This document shows, one piece after another, positions 35,672 to 43,790 of a stretch of 45,056 bases of DNA. The position numbers and the translations under genes were made by a program. The stretch comes from JBBSMX01 sp038232935. GTDB taxonomy: Bacteria; Bacteroidota; Rhodothermia; Rhodothermales; JANQRZ01. Location of the stretch: the NCBI GenBank assembly GCA_038232935.1, contig JBBSMX010000019.1:1-45056 (forward strand). The letters run 5' to 3'. The notes beneath the pieces were generated by a model, which searched no databases, was not told the DNA's origin, and saw only the letters and a program-made list of their open reading frames with translations. Each line of letters opens with the position of its first letter. Position 1 is the first letter of the stretch.

Positions 35672-36588
35672 AGATCGGATTCCTCACCGCCTGCATGCCC
35701 CAGACCCCGCTCGACGAGATCGTCCCGTGGGCGGCCGAGCAGGGGTTCGACACGCTCGAACTCGCGGCGTGGCCTTACGACTCGACGCGCGACTACCAGG
35801 CCAGCCACGTCCGCGCCGAGCGCTTTACGGAGGACGACGCCGAGCGTGTGAAGGACCTCTTCGCCGAGCACGACCTCGGTATCTCCGCGATGGCCTACTA
35901 CGACAACAACCTCCACCCGGATGAGGCGCAGCGCAAGGAACACCTCAACCACGTGCGGAAGGTGATCGACGCGGCGGCTCTCCTCGGCGTGGACCGCGTG
36001 GGCACGTTCGTCGGCGGGCGGCCCGCGCGGCCGCAGGTCATCATGAAAGAGGTGGGGGCGATCTTCCGCGAGATCGTTCGCTACGCCGAGGACCGAGGGG
36101 TGCGGGTGATGGTCGAGAATTGCCCGATGGAGAACTGGGTGCAGTTTGGGCTACCCGGCAACTACGCATGGTCGCCGGAGTTGTGGGACGCGCTGTTCGA
36201 TGAGGTCCCGAGCCAAAACTTCGGGTTGAACTTCGACCCGTCGCACCTCCTCTGGCTGGGGATCGACTACCTGCAGGCGACGCGTGACTACGCCGACCGC
36301 ATCTTTCACGCCCACGCTAAGGACGCCGAGGTTCTCCCCCAGGGGCGGCAGCGCTACGGCATCCTGGCGCAGCAACTCACCGACGACGTGTGGACGTCAG
36401 GCTGGTGGCGCTACCGGATGCCGGGCAGCGGCGAGGTGGACTGGCAGGCGTTCATCGGGACGCTGCGGGAGGTCGGCTACGACGACGTGCTCTCCATCGA
36501 GCACGAGGACCCGGAGTACGAGGGGTCCGTCGCCGAGATCAAAGAGGGCCTCCGGTTAGGCCAGGAGCACCTCGCGCAGTTCGTATAA
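35668..36588 (+). CDS. Sugar phosphate isomerase/epimerase (xylose-isomerase-like TIM barrel)
   Basis: 306 residues starting in an ATGA overlap with the preceding gene. The family pattern is clear: MKIGFLTACMPQTPLDEIVPW, GFDTLELAAWPYD, VRVMVENCPMENW (metal-binding Glu), GLNFDPSHLLWLGID (Asp and His), RIFHAHAKDAEVL (His), and LSIEHEDPEYEG (Glu). These supply the metal ligands of the AP-endonuclease-2/xylose-isomerase-like superfamily. Related proteins include tagatose and psicose epimerases, inosose dehydratases and IolE/IolI-type enzymes. It ends the operon that begins at rbsD. The exact sugar is unknown. Confidence 0.9.
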   Translation: MKIGFLTACMPQTPLDEIVPWAAEQGFDTLELAAWPYDSTRDYQASHVRAERFTEDDAERVKDLFAEHDLGISAMAYYDNNLHPDEAQRKEHLNHVRKVIDAAALLGVDRVGTFVGGRPARPQVIMKEVGAIFREIVRYAEDRGVRVMVENCPMENWVQFGLPGNYAWSPELWDALFDEVPSQNFGLNFDPSHLLWLGIDYLQATRDYADRIFHAHAKDAEVLPQGRQRYGILAQQLTDDVWTSGWWRYRMPGSGEVDWQAFIGTLREVGYDDVLSIEHEDPEYEGSVAEIKEGLRLGQEHLAQFV

Positions 36589-36599
36589 CGGCGGGGCGC

Positions 36600-36628
36600 T
36601 TGTTTCGCAACGGCCGGGAGTATAGCTT
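36600..36628 (+). promoter_or_regulatory. Candidate promoter of the GH42-MFS-GH10 operon
   Basis: TTGTTT (36600-36605), 17 bases, then TAGCTT (36623-36628), overlapping TATAGC at 36621. The pattern repeats that at 13397-13425. The operator starts nine bases after the -10 box, the same geometry as at 9764. Confidence 0.5.
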
Positions 36629-36637
36629 GCTCGTGCT

Positions 36638-36655
36638 TGCGCAAACGTTTGTGCT
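36638..36655. promoter_or_regulatory. LacI-type operator O4
   Basis: TGCGCAAACGTTTGTGCT is identical to O1 (9764-9781) except for its last base. It lies 65 bases before the ATG of the GH42 gene. An in-frame start-like codon just upstream reads MRKRLC through the operator, but this is operator DNA and not coding sequence. Confidence 0.8.
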
Positions 36656-36720
36656 CATCCCTTCGCTCCGCCATCACCTATCACGTCTGCCACCGCCTAC
36701 CCCTTTTCCCGCCCTTGCCG

Positions 36721-38988
36721 ATGCGTGACGTCCTGACCTCCGAATACGTCCCCTACGGCTCGCAGTACTACCGCGCCCCCTCGCCCCGCCCCGAGGACTG
36801 GGAGCGCGACCACCAGCGCATGGCCGACCTCGGCTTCACGATGGTGAAGTACTGGCTCCAGTGGCGCTGGAACCACCCCGAGGAGGATCGCTTCGACTTC
36901 AGCGATATCGACCGGCTGATGGACATCGCCGAGGCCCACGGCCTCCGCGTGATGCTCAACACGATCGTGGATGTCGCGCCGGCGTGGATCTACCGGAAGT
37001 ACCCCGACGCCTCGATGATCACGCGCGACGGGCAGGAGATCGGGCCTCAGACGCAGCCGCACCGGCAGATCGGCGGGCTTGGGCTCTCGCTTTGCCACGT
37101 CGAGGCGCAGGAGCACTGCTTCCGCTGGCTCCGCGCCGCCATCGAGCGCTACAGCGATCACCCCGCCCTCGCCATCTGGAACGTCGGCAGCGAGCCGGAG
37201 CTGACGCAGTCGATGTCCGAGATGCGGAAGTGGGCCGACGCCGCCGAGAAGATCGGCGACATGCTCGACTTCAACCCGCACGCCCGGACGGCCTTTCGCC
37301 AGTGGCTCGCTGAGAAGTACGACAGCATCGACGCGCTCAACGTCGCGTGGAATCGGAACTACCAGCGCTTCGACGAGGCCGAGATCCCGCGCACGCGCAA
37401 CACCTTCAACGACCTCGTGGACTGGCGGATGTTCTTCGTCCACGTCCTCGGCGAGCACGTCCGCCGCCGGTTCGAGATCGCCGAGGAGGTCGATGCCGGG
37501 CGGCATCCGCTAATGTGCCACCACGTCTTCCTCCAGGGCTTCCCCACCGTCTCCACGGCCAACGATCCGTGGAACGTCGGGCAATACGGCGACCTCCACG
37601 GGATCACGCAGATGGACGACCCGATGATGTCGGATGTCGTCCGCTCGTGCGCACGCGGCAAGCCGGTGATCTCGGCCGAGATGCTCATGCTCATGGGCTA
37701 CACGCTCGACCTCCCCGAGACGATCTCGGCCGACGACATCAAGCGCCACGTCTTCACCGGCCTCGCTGCCAACCTCAAGGGCTTCCTCTTCTGGCAGTAC
37801 CGCCCCGAAACCCTCGGCCGCGAAGCGCCGACGTGGGGCCTCGCCCACCTCGACGGCTCCTCGACGCCGTGGCTCGAAAGCTTCGCCGAGATAGGCCGCG
37901 TGCTGCAGGAGCACGCTGGGTTCGTGCTCGACTCTGCGCCGAAGCCGGCTGAGGTCGCCGTGCTCTACAGCCCCGAGAACCAGGTGTTCGCCTGGGCCTC
38001 GACGGGGAACGAGAAGAGCGCGACCGATTCGATCCTCGGCGTCCACCGCGCGCTCTACGAGCGGAACCACGTCGTGGACCTCCTGCACCCGAAGGACTTC
38101 ACCGATGGCAGCGACGTGCTCGATCAGTTCCGCGTGATCGTCGTGCCCTTCCCGTACTACCTCTCCGCACAGATCGCCGCTCGGCTGAAGGACTGGGTCG
38201 CAGCCGGCGGCGTGCTCGTCGGCGAGGCGTATTTCGGCGGGTGGGAAGTCGAAGAGGGGCGGCACCACACGACGCTGCCGGGCTACGGGCTGCACGAGGT
38301 GTTCGGCGTGCGGCAGAAGAACGCGGAGCCTGCGAGCGAGCACGCGTACACCGTCGTGCAGGGCGTGACACGGGCGTCAGAGCAGGCAGCCATCCGCACT
38401 GGGATCACCGAACTCGTGGACGGCAGTGGCTTCGTCGCGTCGCAGACGTTCGATCCGACCGATGGCCTCGGACAGGTCGAGATTGTGGCGACGGAGGAGC
38501 TGCCGTATTTCCCGAAAGGGCGGAAGGCCTATGGCGCGCTCGTCAAAGAGACGTTCTTCGTCGAGGGCGCCGACGTGCTGGCGACGTACGTCGACGGCGA
38601 GCCGGCGGTCACGCGCCACGCCTACGGCGACGGGCAGGCGATCCTGATCGGCTCGTACGTCGGGCTGCTTCTCCAGCGGAAAAACGTCACGGCGAACGCC
38701 GATCTCTTGGCCGGGCTCGTCGAGCACGCCGTCCATCTGGAGCGGCCCTCAACGGTCGGCGACGGCCGCGTCCGTGTGGACTTGCTCACCCACGAAGACG
38801 ACGCGATGCTCATCGTGCGCAACCTCGAACAACGGACGGTGACAGCGGCCGTGACGGTGCCGGGGCTGTCGGTAGGCACGTACGCCGAAGTGTTCGACGG
38901 CGAGTCCATCGAGGCCACAGCGGCCGGGGACGGCGCCGTACTGACCGTCACCCTCAACCCGGACGAGGTGCGAGTCTACCGTGGCTGA
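36721..38988 (+). CDS. GH42-family beta-galactosidase-like enzyme
   Basis: 755 residues, no signal peptide. The N-terminal TIM barrel starts EYVPYGSQYYRAPSPRPEDWERD, read in parts, with MVKYWLQWRWNHPEED. The expected acid/base is Glu158 in IWNVGSEPEL and the nucleophile Glu320 in PVISAEMLML. A trimerisation-like Rossmann domain follows (EVAVLYSPENQVFAW, VIVVPFPYYLS, WVAAGGVLVGEAYFGG), then a C-terminal beta domain. This is the three-domain layout of GH42, which cleaves beta-galactosides or, in some members, arabinosides. Unusually, Ser157 stands where clan-A enzymes nearly always have Asn before the acid/base Glu. It is the first gene after operator O4, in the cytoplasm. Confidence 0.85.
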   Translation: MRDVLTSEYVPYGSQYYRAPSPRPEDWERDHQRMADLGFTMVKYWLQWRWNHPEEDRFDFSDIDRLMDIAEAHGLRVMLNTIVDVAPAWIYRKYPDASMITRDGQEIGPQTQPHRQIGGLGLSLCHVEAQEHCFRWLRAAIERYSDHPALAIWNVGSEPELTQSMSEMRKWADAAEKIGDMLDFNPHARTAFRQWLAEKYDSIDALNVAWNRNYQRFDEAEIPRTRNTFNDLVDWRMFFVHVLGEHVRRRFEIAEEVDAGRHPLMCHHVFLQGFPTVSTANDPWNVGQYGDLHGITQMDDPMMSDVVRSCARGKPVISAEMLMLMGYTLDLPETISADDIKRHVFTGLAANLKGFLFWQYRPETLGREAPTWGLAHLDGSSTPWLESFAEIGRVLQEHAGFVLDSAPKPAEVAVLYSPENQVFAWASTGNEKSATDSILGVHRALYERNHVVDLLHPKDFTDGSDVLDQFRVIVVPFPYYLSAQIAARLKDWVAAGGVLVGEAYFGGWEVEEGRHHTTLPGYGLHEVFGVRQKNAEPASEHAYTVVQGVTRASEQAAIRTGITELVDGSGFVASQTFDPTDGLGQVEIVATEELPYFPKGRKAYGALVKETFFVEGADVLATYVDGEPAVTRHAYGDGQAILIGSYVGLLLQRKNVTANADLLAGLVEHAVHLERPSTVGDGRVRVDLLTHEDDAMLIVRNLEQRTVTAAVTVPGLSVGTYAEVFDGESIEATAAGDGAVLTVTLNPDEVRVYRG

Positions 38989-40270
38989 CGCAACGCCGAG
39001 CGTAACGGTCCCGCACGTCCGGTGGAACTTCACTCTCAACGTGTTGGACGGCGCCTTCTTCTCGTTCGGGCTCAGCTTCGCCTCGGCGGCGACGGTGCTG
39101 CCCGTGTTCGTGCAGCGGCTCGGTGGGAGCACCGTCGCCGTCGGACTGATACCGGTGGTGTGGGCAGTGGGGTTGAACTTGCCTCAACTCCTCATCGCGA
39201 ACCATGCGCAGCAGGTTTCCTCGAAAAAAAGGCTCCTGTTAGTAACAGCGATGATCCAGCGGTTGCCGTGGCTGCTGCTGGCAGTCGGGACACTGTTGGT
39301 CGTGGACGGTGTGCACTCAACGGTCGGACTCGTGGTGTTCTTCGTGGCGTTCGGCCTCGCCGCCGTCGGCGGCAGCCTGAACATGCCTGTCTGGTTCGAC
39401 TTTGTGGCGAAGGTGACGCCGGTGCGGATGCGGGGGCGGCTCTTCGCGGTGCGAACGATTGTCGGGTCGCTGTTCGGCATCGTCGGGGGTCTGGGAGTGG
39501 CGTGGGTACTCGACGCGGTGGTGTATCCCCTCAACTTCGCCCTCCTGTTCGGCCTCGCTTTCGTGGCGATGATAGTCTCTTACGGGGCGCTCATGCTGCT
39601 GAAGGAGGGCGAGCGCGACGTGCCACGTCGCCGGATCGAATACGGGGTGTTCCTGCGCCTGTTGCCCCGCATCCTCCGGCGTCAGCGGAACTACCGCAAT
39701 TTCCTGATCGGCGACGCACTCTTCGTGATGTCGAGTGTGTCGAGCGCGTTCTTCACCGTGGATGCCATCGCCCAGTTCGGCCTGCCGGAGAGCTACGCCG
39801 GACGCTTCACGATCGTGATGGCGGCGGCGTCCGTCGTAGCGAGCCCGCTGTTCGGGTACCTCGGCGACCACCGTGGTCACCGGCTTAACCTCGTGCTCGG
39901 GGCTGCGCTGGCAGCGATGGCGTCGGCCCTCGCCCTTGTCGCGCCGAGCGCCGAGGTGTACATGCTCGCCTTCGTGCTCTCCGCCTTCACGCTCGTGCTC
40001 CGCAGCATCTCCCGGCTGCCCATCGTCGCCGAGCTGTGTGCCGAGGAGGATCGGCCGACCTACGTCGCGCTCAGCAACGTGCTCACGGCGCCGTTCGCGC
40101 TCGCGGGCGTCGCGGCGGGGTGGGTCGCCGGCCGGTTCGGTTACGACGCCGTGTTCGCCGGGACGGCCGTGGTGGGCGCGCTCGCGGCGTACTGGATGCT
40201 GGAGTACGTCCGTGAGCCTCGCGGCGACACACCCCGCCCGCCCTCTATTCTCCCAACGCCCACGAGGTGA
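38981..40270 (+). CDS. MFS transporter
   Basis: 429 residues starting with GTG and overlapping the GH42 gene by 8 bp. About 12 hydrophobic helices are evident (FFSFGLSFASAATVLPVFV, LVVFFVAFGLAAVGGSLNM, FVLSAFTLVLRSISRLP). The loop TPVRMRGRLFAVRTIVGS and GYLGDHRGHRLNLVLG are typical MFS cytoplasmic loop motifs. It probably imports mono- or disaccharides made in the periplasm, coupled to H+ or Na+. It resembles the MFS transporters placed next to glycosidase genes in polysaccharide loci. The tight overlap ties it to the GH42 enzyme. Confidence 0.92.
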   Translation: MADATPSVTVPHVRWNFTLNVLDGAFFSFGLSFASAATVLPVFVQRLGGSTVAVGLIPVVWAVGLNLPQLLIANHAQQVSSKKRLLLVTAMIQRLPWLLLAVGTLLVVDGVHSTVGLVVFFVAFGLAAVGGSLNMPVWFDFVAKVTPVRMRGRLFAVRTIVGSLFGIVGGLGVAWVLDAVVYPLNFALLFGLAFVAMIVSYGALMLLKEGERDVPRRRIEYGVFLRLLPRILRRQRNYRNFLIGDALFVMSSVSSAFFTVDAIAQFGLPESYAGRFTIVMAAASVVASPLFGYLGDHRGHRLNLVLGAALAAMASALALVAPSAEVYMLAFVLSAFTLVLRSISRLPIVAELCAEEDRPTYVALSNVLTAPFALAGVAAGWVAGRFGYDAVFAGTAVVGALAAYWMLEYVREPRGDTPRPPSILPTPTR

Positions 40271-40274
40271 TCTC

Positions 40275-41954
40275 ATGCGCACGACCGACCGCCGCTCGTT
40301 TCTTAAGGCCTCTGCGCTGGCTGGTGCCGGCCTCACACTCGCTCCGGCCGTGTTTGGGGCACCGACGATCCTGATGCCACGCCGGACGAGGTTGCGGACT
40401 GCCGCCGGTACGCTCGCCTTCCGCCCCACGTACGTCCAGAAGGGGCAGGGCCCGAACCTCCTCGACTGGGCGTACGCCTCGGATTCGAAGTGGGATGCGT
40501 TCCATTCCGACATCGCCGCCTCGCCCGAAACCGGCGTCGTGATCTCCGACGCGGAAGGGCAGGAGCGCTTCGGCATCAACGTCCGCTGGAACGTCGAGGG
40601 GTTCGGGTACACGTTCATCACGGCCGACAACGGCGGCGAGATGTACACGCTCCCGCCGGACGGGCAGACGCACGAGTTGAACCTCAACGTGGAGCTCGCG
40701 AAGAGCCGCGTGATGCGCAACCGCCGCCGGCTGGCGCAGCACACGCAGAGCGGCTGGCGGCCGTCGCGGGAGACACAGGGCTTCCTCGACCTATCCGAGG
40801 GCTACTACGACGATCTCCAGACGATCTCGGCCGATACGACACGCGGCGCGCTCGCGCAGCAGGCCCTCCGCTACGCCCTCTGGGGCGGCGAGATGATGGA
40901 GTTAGAGAAGGCCCGACACGCCATAGCCCAGCGTGGCGCCCGCTCTGACTTCTTCTTCGGCTGCGACGCCCGCTCGTTCTACCACATGAGCCCCAACGTC
41001 TTTCTCGATGAGTTCGAGGAGCTGTTCGACTACGCCACCGTCACCTACTACCTCAAGACCGCCACCCAGGGCCTCTCCGACTTCGAGCCTACCGAGGACG
41101 CCGAGGAGTTCGACACGCGCGACGTCATCGTGAACCGGCTCCGCGGCCGCGGCATCGCCGTCGAGGGGCGCCCGCTGTTCTGGCCGTACAAGACCGTGAC
41201 CCCGGACTGGCTGCGCCACAAGTCGTACGACGACCTCCGCCGCTACGTCGAGCGGCACGTCCGCGAGGTTGTCGGTCACTACGGCGATCGGATGTACGCG
41301 TGGGAGGTCGTCAACGAGTTCCACGACTGGGCCAACGAGGTGCAGATCACGCCCGATCAGGCCGTCGAGCTGACAAAGCTTGCCTGTGACGTGGCGAAGG
41401 ACACGAACCCCAACGTCCACCGCCTCATCAACAACTGCTGCCCCTACGCGGAGTACGTCCAACTCAAGAAGTGGAACGAGATCGACGCGATCTACCCGCA
41501 GCGGACGCCGTGGGAGTTCCTCCGCGACCTCGACGATGCGGGTGTAGACTTCACGATCACCGGGCAGCAGATGTACTTCCCGTACCGCGACCTCCAGGAC
41601 ATCGTCGTCCTCGTCGAGCGATACGAGCAGTTCGGTCGCCCCGTGCAACTCACCGAAGTCGGCGCCTCGTCCGGCCCGTCGAAGCGCTCCGTGTTCGACG
41701 AGTCGCTCGACTTCCCGACCGAGCCGTATCCCTGGCACCGGCCGTGGGACGAAGAACTACAGGCAGACTGGATGGAGGGCCTCTATACGCTCGCCTACAG
41801 CAAGCCGTGGATCGAGGCCTGCAACTGGTACGACTTCCTCGACGGGCAGGCGTGGATCAAGAACGGCGGGCTCGTCAGCAACGCACAGGGGGAGCGGAAG
41901 CCGGTATTCCACCGGCTGAAAGCATTGCAGGAGCAGTGGAACGCGCGCCCTTAA
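40275..41954 (+). CDS. Tat-exported GH10-family protein, copy 1
   Basis: 559 residues. A twin-arginine signal (TDRRSFLKASALAGAG) is followed by a conserved domain of about 200 residues (LLDWAYASDSKWDAFHSDI, RWNVEGFGYTFITADNGGEMYTL) that is not part of standard xylanases. The GH10 barrel starts near FFFGCDARSFY. The acid/base is Glu348 (WEVVNEFHDW) and the nucleophile Glu461 (QLTEVGASS), 113 residues apart. The conserved HRLINNCCPYAEY lies between them, where many GH10 enzymes have an NDY-type strand. It would cut beta-1,4-xylan-like chains or a related polymer, after folding in the cytoplasm. GAGGTGA precedes the ATG. A GH10 copy follows. Confidence 0.88.
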   Translation: MRTTDRRSFLKASALAGAGLTLAPAVFGAPTILMPRRTRLRTAAGTLAFRPTYVQKGQGPNLLDWAYASDSKWDAFHSDIAASPETGVVISDAEGQERFGINVRWNVEGFGYTFITADNGGEMYTLPPDGQTHELNLNVELAKSRVMRNRRRLAQHTQSGWRPSRETQGFLDLSEGYYDDLQTISADTTRGALAQQALRYALWGGEMMELEKARHAIAQRGARSDFFFGCDARSFYHMSPNVFLDEFEELFDYATVTYYLKTATQGLSDFEPTEDAEEFDTRDVIVNRLRGRGIAVEGRPLFWPYKTVTPDWLRHKSYDDLRRYVERHVREVVGHYGDRMYAWEVVNEFHDWANEVQITPDQAVELTKLACDVAKDTNPNVHRLINNCCPYAEYVQLKKWNEIDAIYPQRTPWEFLRDLDDAGVDFTITGQQMYFPYRDLQDIVVLVERYEQFGRPVQLTEVGASSGPSKRSVFDESLDFPTEPYPWHRPWDEELQADWMEGLYTLAYSKPWIEACNWYDFLDGQAWIKNGGLVSNAQGERKPVFHRLKALQEQWNARP

Positions 41955-41990
41955 TCCCTCGAACCGCCCCCGGGCCTGAGCCCCGATGCC

Positions 41991-43763
41991 ATGAACTCCT
42001 CGGATCGTAGAAGCTTTCTCAAGCGAGCGGCCCTCGCGGGTGCGGGCCTCGCGTTCGCCCCCGCCGCGTTCGGTGCGCCGACGATTCTGACGCCACGCCG
42101 GACGCGGCTCCGGACCGCCGCCGGCACGCTCCGCTTCCAACCGCACTTCGTGCAGGAAGGGCGCGGGCCGTACCTCCTCGACTGGGCCTACGCCTCGGAC
42201 ACGAAGTGGGACGCCTTCCACTCCGACATCAGCGCCTCGCCGCAGAAGGGCGTGACGATCTCCGACGCGGCCGGGCAGGAGCGCTTCGGGATCGATGTGA
42301 AGTGGTTCGTGGAGGGTTTCGGCTACCTCTTCATGACCGCCGACAACGGGGGCGACTTCTACGCGCTCCCGCCGGATGGGCAGACACGCGACTTCAACCT
42401 CAACCACGAGCTGGCGAAGAGCCGCGTGATGCGCAACCGCCGTCGCCTCGCTGCTTTCAGTGCCGACGGCTATAGGCCCTCCCGCGAAGTGCAGGGCCAT
42501 CTCGATCTTTCTGAGGGCTACTTCGAGGACGTGCAGAAGGTGCAGGGCGACGAAGCGAAACGCGGCGCGCTCGCGCAGCAATCGCTCCTCTACGCCCTCC
42601 GCGGCGGCGAGATGCTCGAACTTGACCGGGCCGAGCACGTCATCGCCCGCCGCGGCCCGCGCCCTGAGTTCTTCTTCGGCTGCGACGCCCGCGCGTTCTA
42701 CCAGATGGAGACGCCGGAGCTGTTCATGGACCGCTTCACCGACGTGTTCGACTTCGCCACCGTCACCTACGTCTGGACCCACGAGGGCGTGATCGGCGAC
42801 TTCGAGCGGACGGAGGATGCCTACAATTTCGAGTTCCGCGACGCCCTCGTGAACCGGATGCGGCAGCACGACATCGTCGTCGAGGGCCGCCCGCTCCTCT
42901 GGTTCCACACGTGGGTCACGCCCGAATGGGTCGAGGCGAAGTCGTTCGACGAGCTCAAGCGCTACACCGAGAAGCACGTCCGCACGACGGTCGAGCACTA
43001 CGGCGACGAGGTCTGGGCGTGGGAGATCGTCAACGAGTTCCACGACTGGGCCAACGATGTCCAACTCGATCCCGACCAGATCGTCGAGCTGACGAAGCTC
43101 GCCTGCGACGTGGCGGCGGACGCCGCGCCGAACGTCGGCCGGCTCGTCAACCACTGCTGCCCGTTCGCCGAGTACGTCCAGATGGGGCAGTATTCCGGCT
43201 GGCCCGATCAGTCCGCGCAGCACCCGCAGCGGACGCCGTGGGAGTTCACGCGCGACCTCGTGGAGGCCGGCGTGGACTTCACCCACATCGGGCAGCAGCT
43301 GTACTTCCCCGAGCGCGACCTCCAGGACTCGATCCTGCTCGTCGAGCGGTTCCAGGCGTTCAACAAACCCGTCCACCTCTCCGAGGTCGGCTGCCCCGGC
43401 GGGCCGACGGAGCGCTCCGTCAAGCTCGACACCGTCCCCATCCCCGACGGCCCCTACGCGTGGCACCGACCGTGGGACGAGGACACGCAGGCCGACTGGC
43501 TCGAAGGCATCTATACCCTCGCCTACAGCAAGCCGTTCGTCGAGGGCGCGCATTGGTTCGACTTCGTGGACCCGCACTTCTACATCCCGAGCGGCGGCCT
43601 CCTCCAATCTCCTAAAGGCGAGCCGAAAGAGGGGTACCGCCGGCTTCAGGCGCTCCAGCGCCGGTGGGGTGTCGGCCCCGCTCGCGACAGCGCGCCCTCC
43701 ACGGGCAGCGGTGCGGCCGGGAGCGTCGGCTCTACGGGCGGTAGCGCGTGCACGACCTGCTAG
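41991..43763 (+). CDS. Tat-exported GH10-family protein, copy 2, with Gly/Ser/Cys tail
   Basis: 590 residues, closely similar to copy 1 throughout. Tat signal SDRRSFLKRAALAGAG; N-terminal domain LLDWAYASDTKWDAF; acid/base Glu349 (WEIVNEFHDW); nucleophile Glu465 (HLSEVGCPGG); conserved NHCCPFAEY. It differs at the C-terminus, where a low-complexity tail (APSTGSGAAGSVGSTGG, then SACTTC) extends past the end of copy 1. The gene starts 36 bp after copy 1. High similarity in tandem points to local duplication followed by divergence. The differing active-site loops (SGWPDQSAQHPQRTPW versus EIDAIYPQRTPW) suggest different chain lengths or side-chain tolerance. Confidence 0.88.
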   Translation: MNSSDRRSFLKRAALAGAGLAFAPAAFGAPTILTPRRTRLRTAAGTLRFQPHFVQEGRGPYLLDWAYASDTKWDAFHSDISASPQKGVTISDAAGQERFGIDVKWFVEGFGYLFMTADNGGDFYALPPDGQTRDFNLNHELAKSRVMRNRRRLAAFSADGYRPSREVQGHLDLSEGYFEDVQKVQGDEAKRGALAQQSLLYALRGGEMLELDRAEHVIARRGPRPEFFFGCDARAFYQMETPELFMDRFTDVFDFATVTYVWTHEGVIGDFERTEDAYNFEFRDALVNRMRQHDIVVEGRPLLWFHTWVTPEWVEAKSFDELKRYTEKHVRTTVEHYGDEVWAWEIVNEFHDWANDVQLDPDQIVELTKLACDVAADAAPNVGRLVNHCCPFAEYVQMGQYSGWPDQSAQHPQRTPWEFTRDLVEAGVDFTHIGQQLYFPERDLQDSILLVERFQAFNKPVHLSEVGCPGGPTERSVKLDTVPIPDGPYAWHRPWDEDTQADWLEGIYTLAYSKPFVEGAHWFDFVDPHFYIPSGGLLQSPKGEPKEGYRRLQALQRRWGVGPARDSAPSTGSGAAGSVGSTGGSACTTC

Positions 43764-43790
43764 CCACGACTCTCCAAGCGACCTGTTTCT

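Noticed and set aside
41955..41990. GGGC-ctga-GCCC hairpin between GH10 copies 1 and 2 as a terminator
   Set aside because: Very short stem, no T-run, and the genes look co-transcribed.
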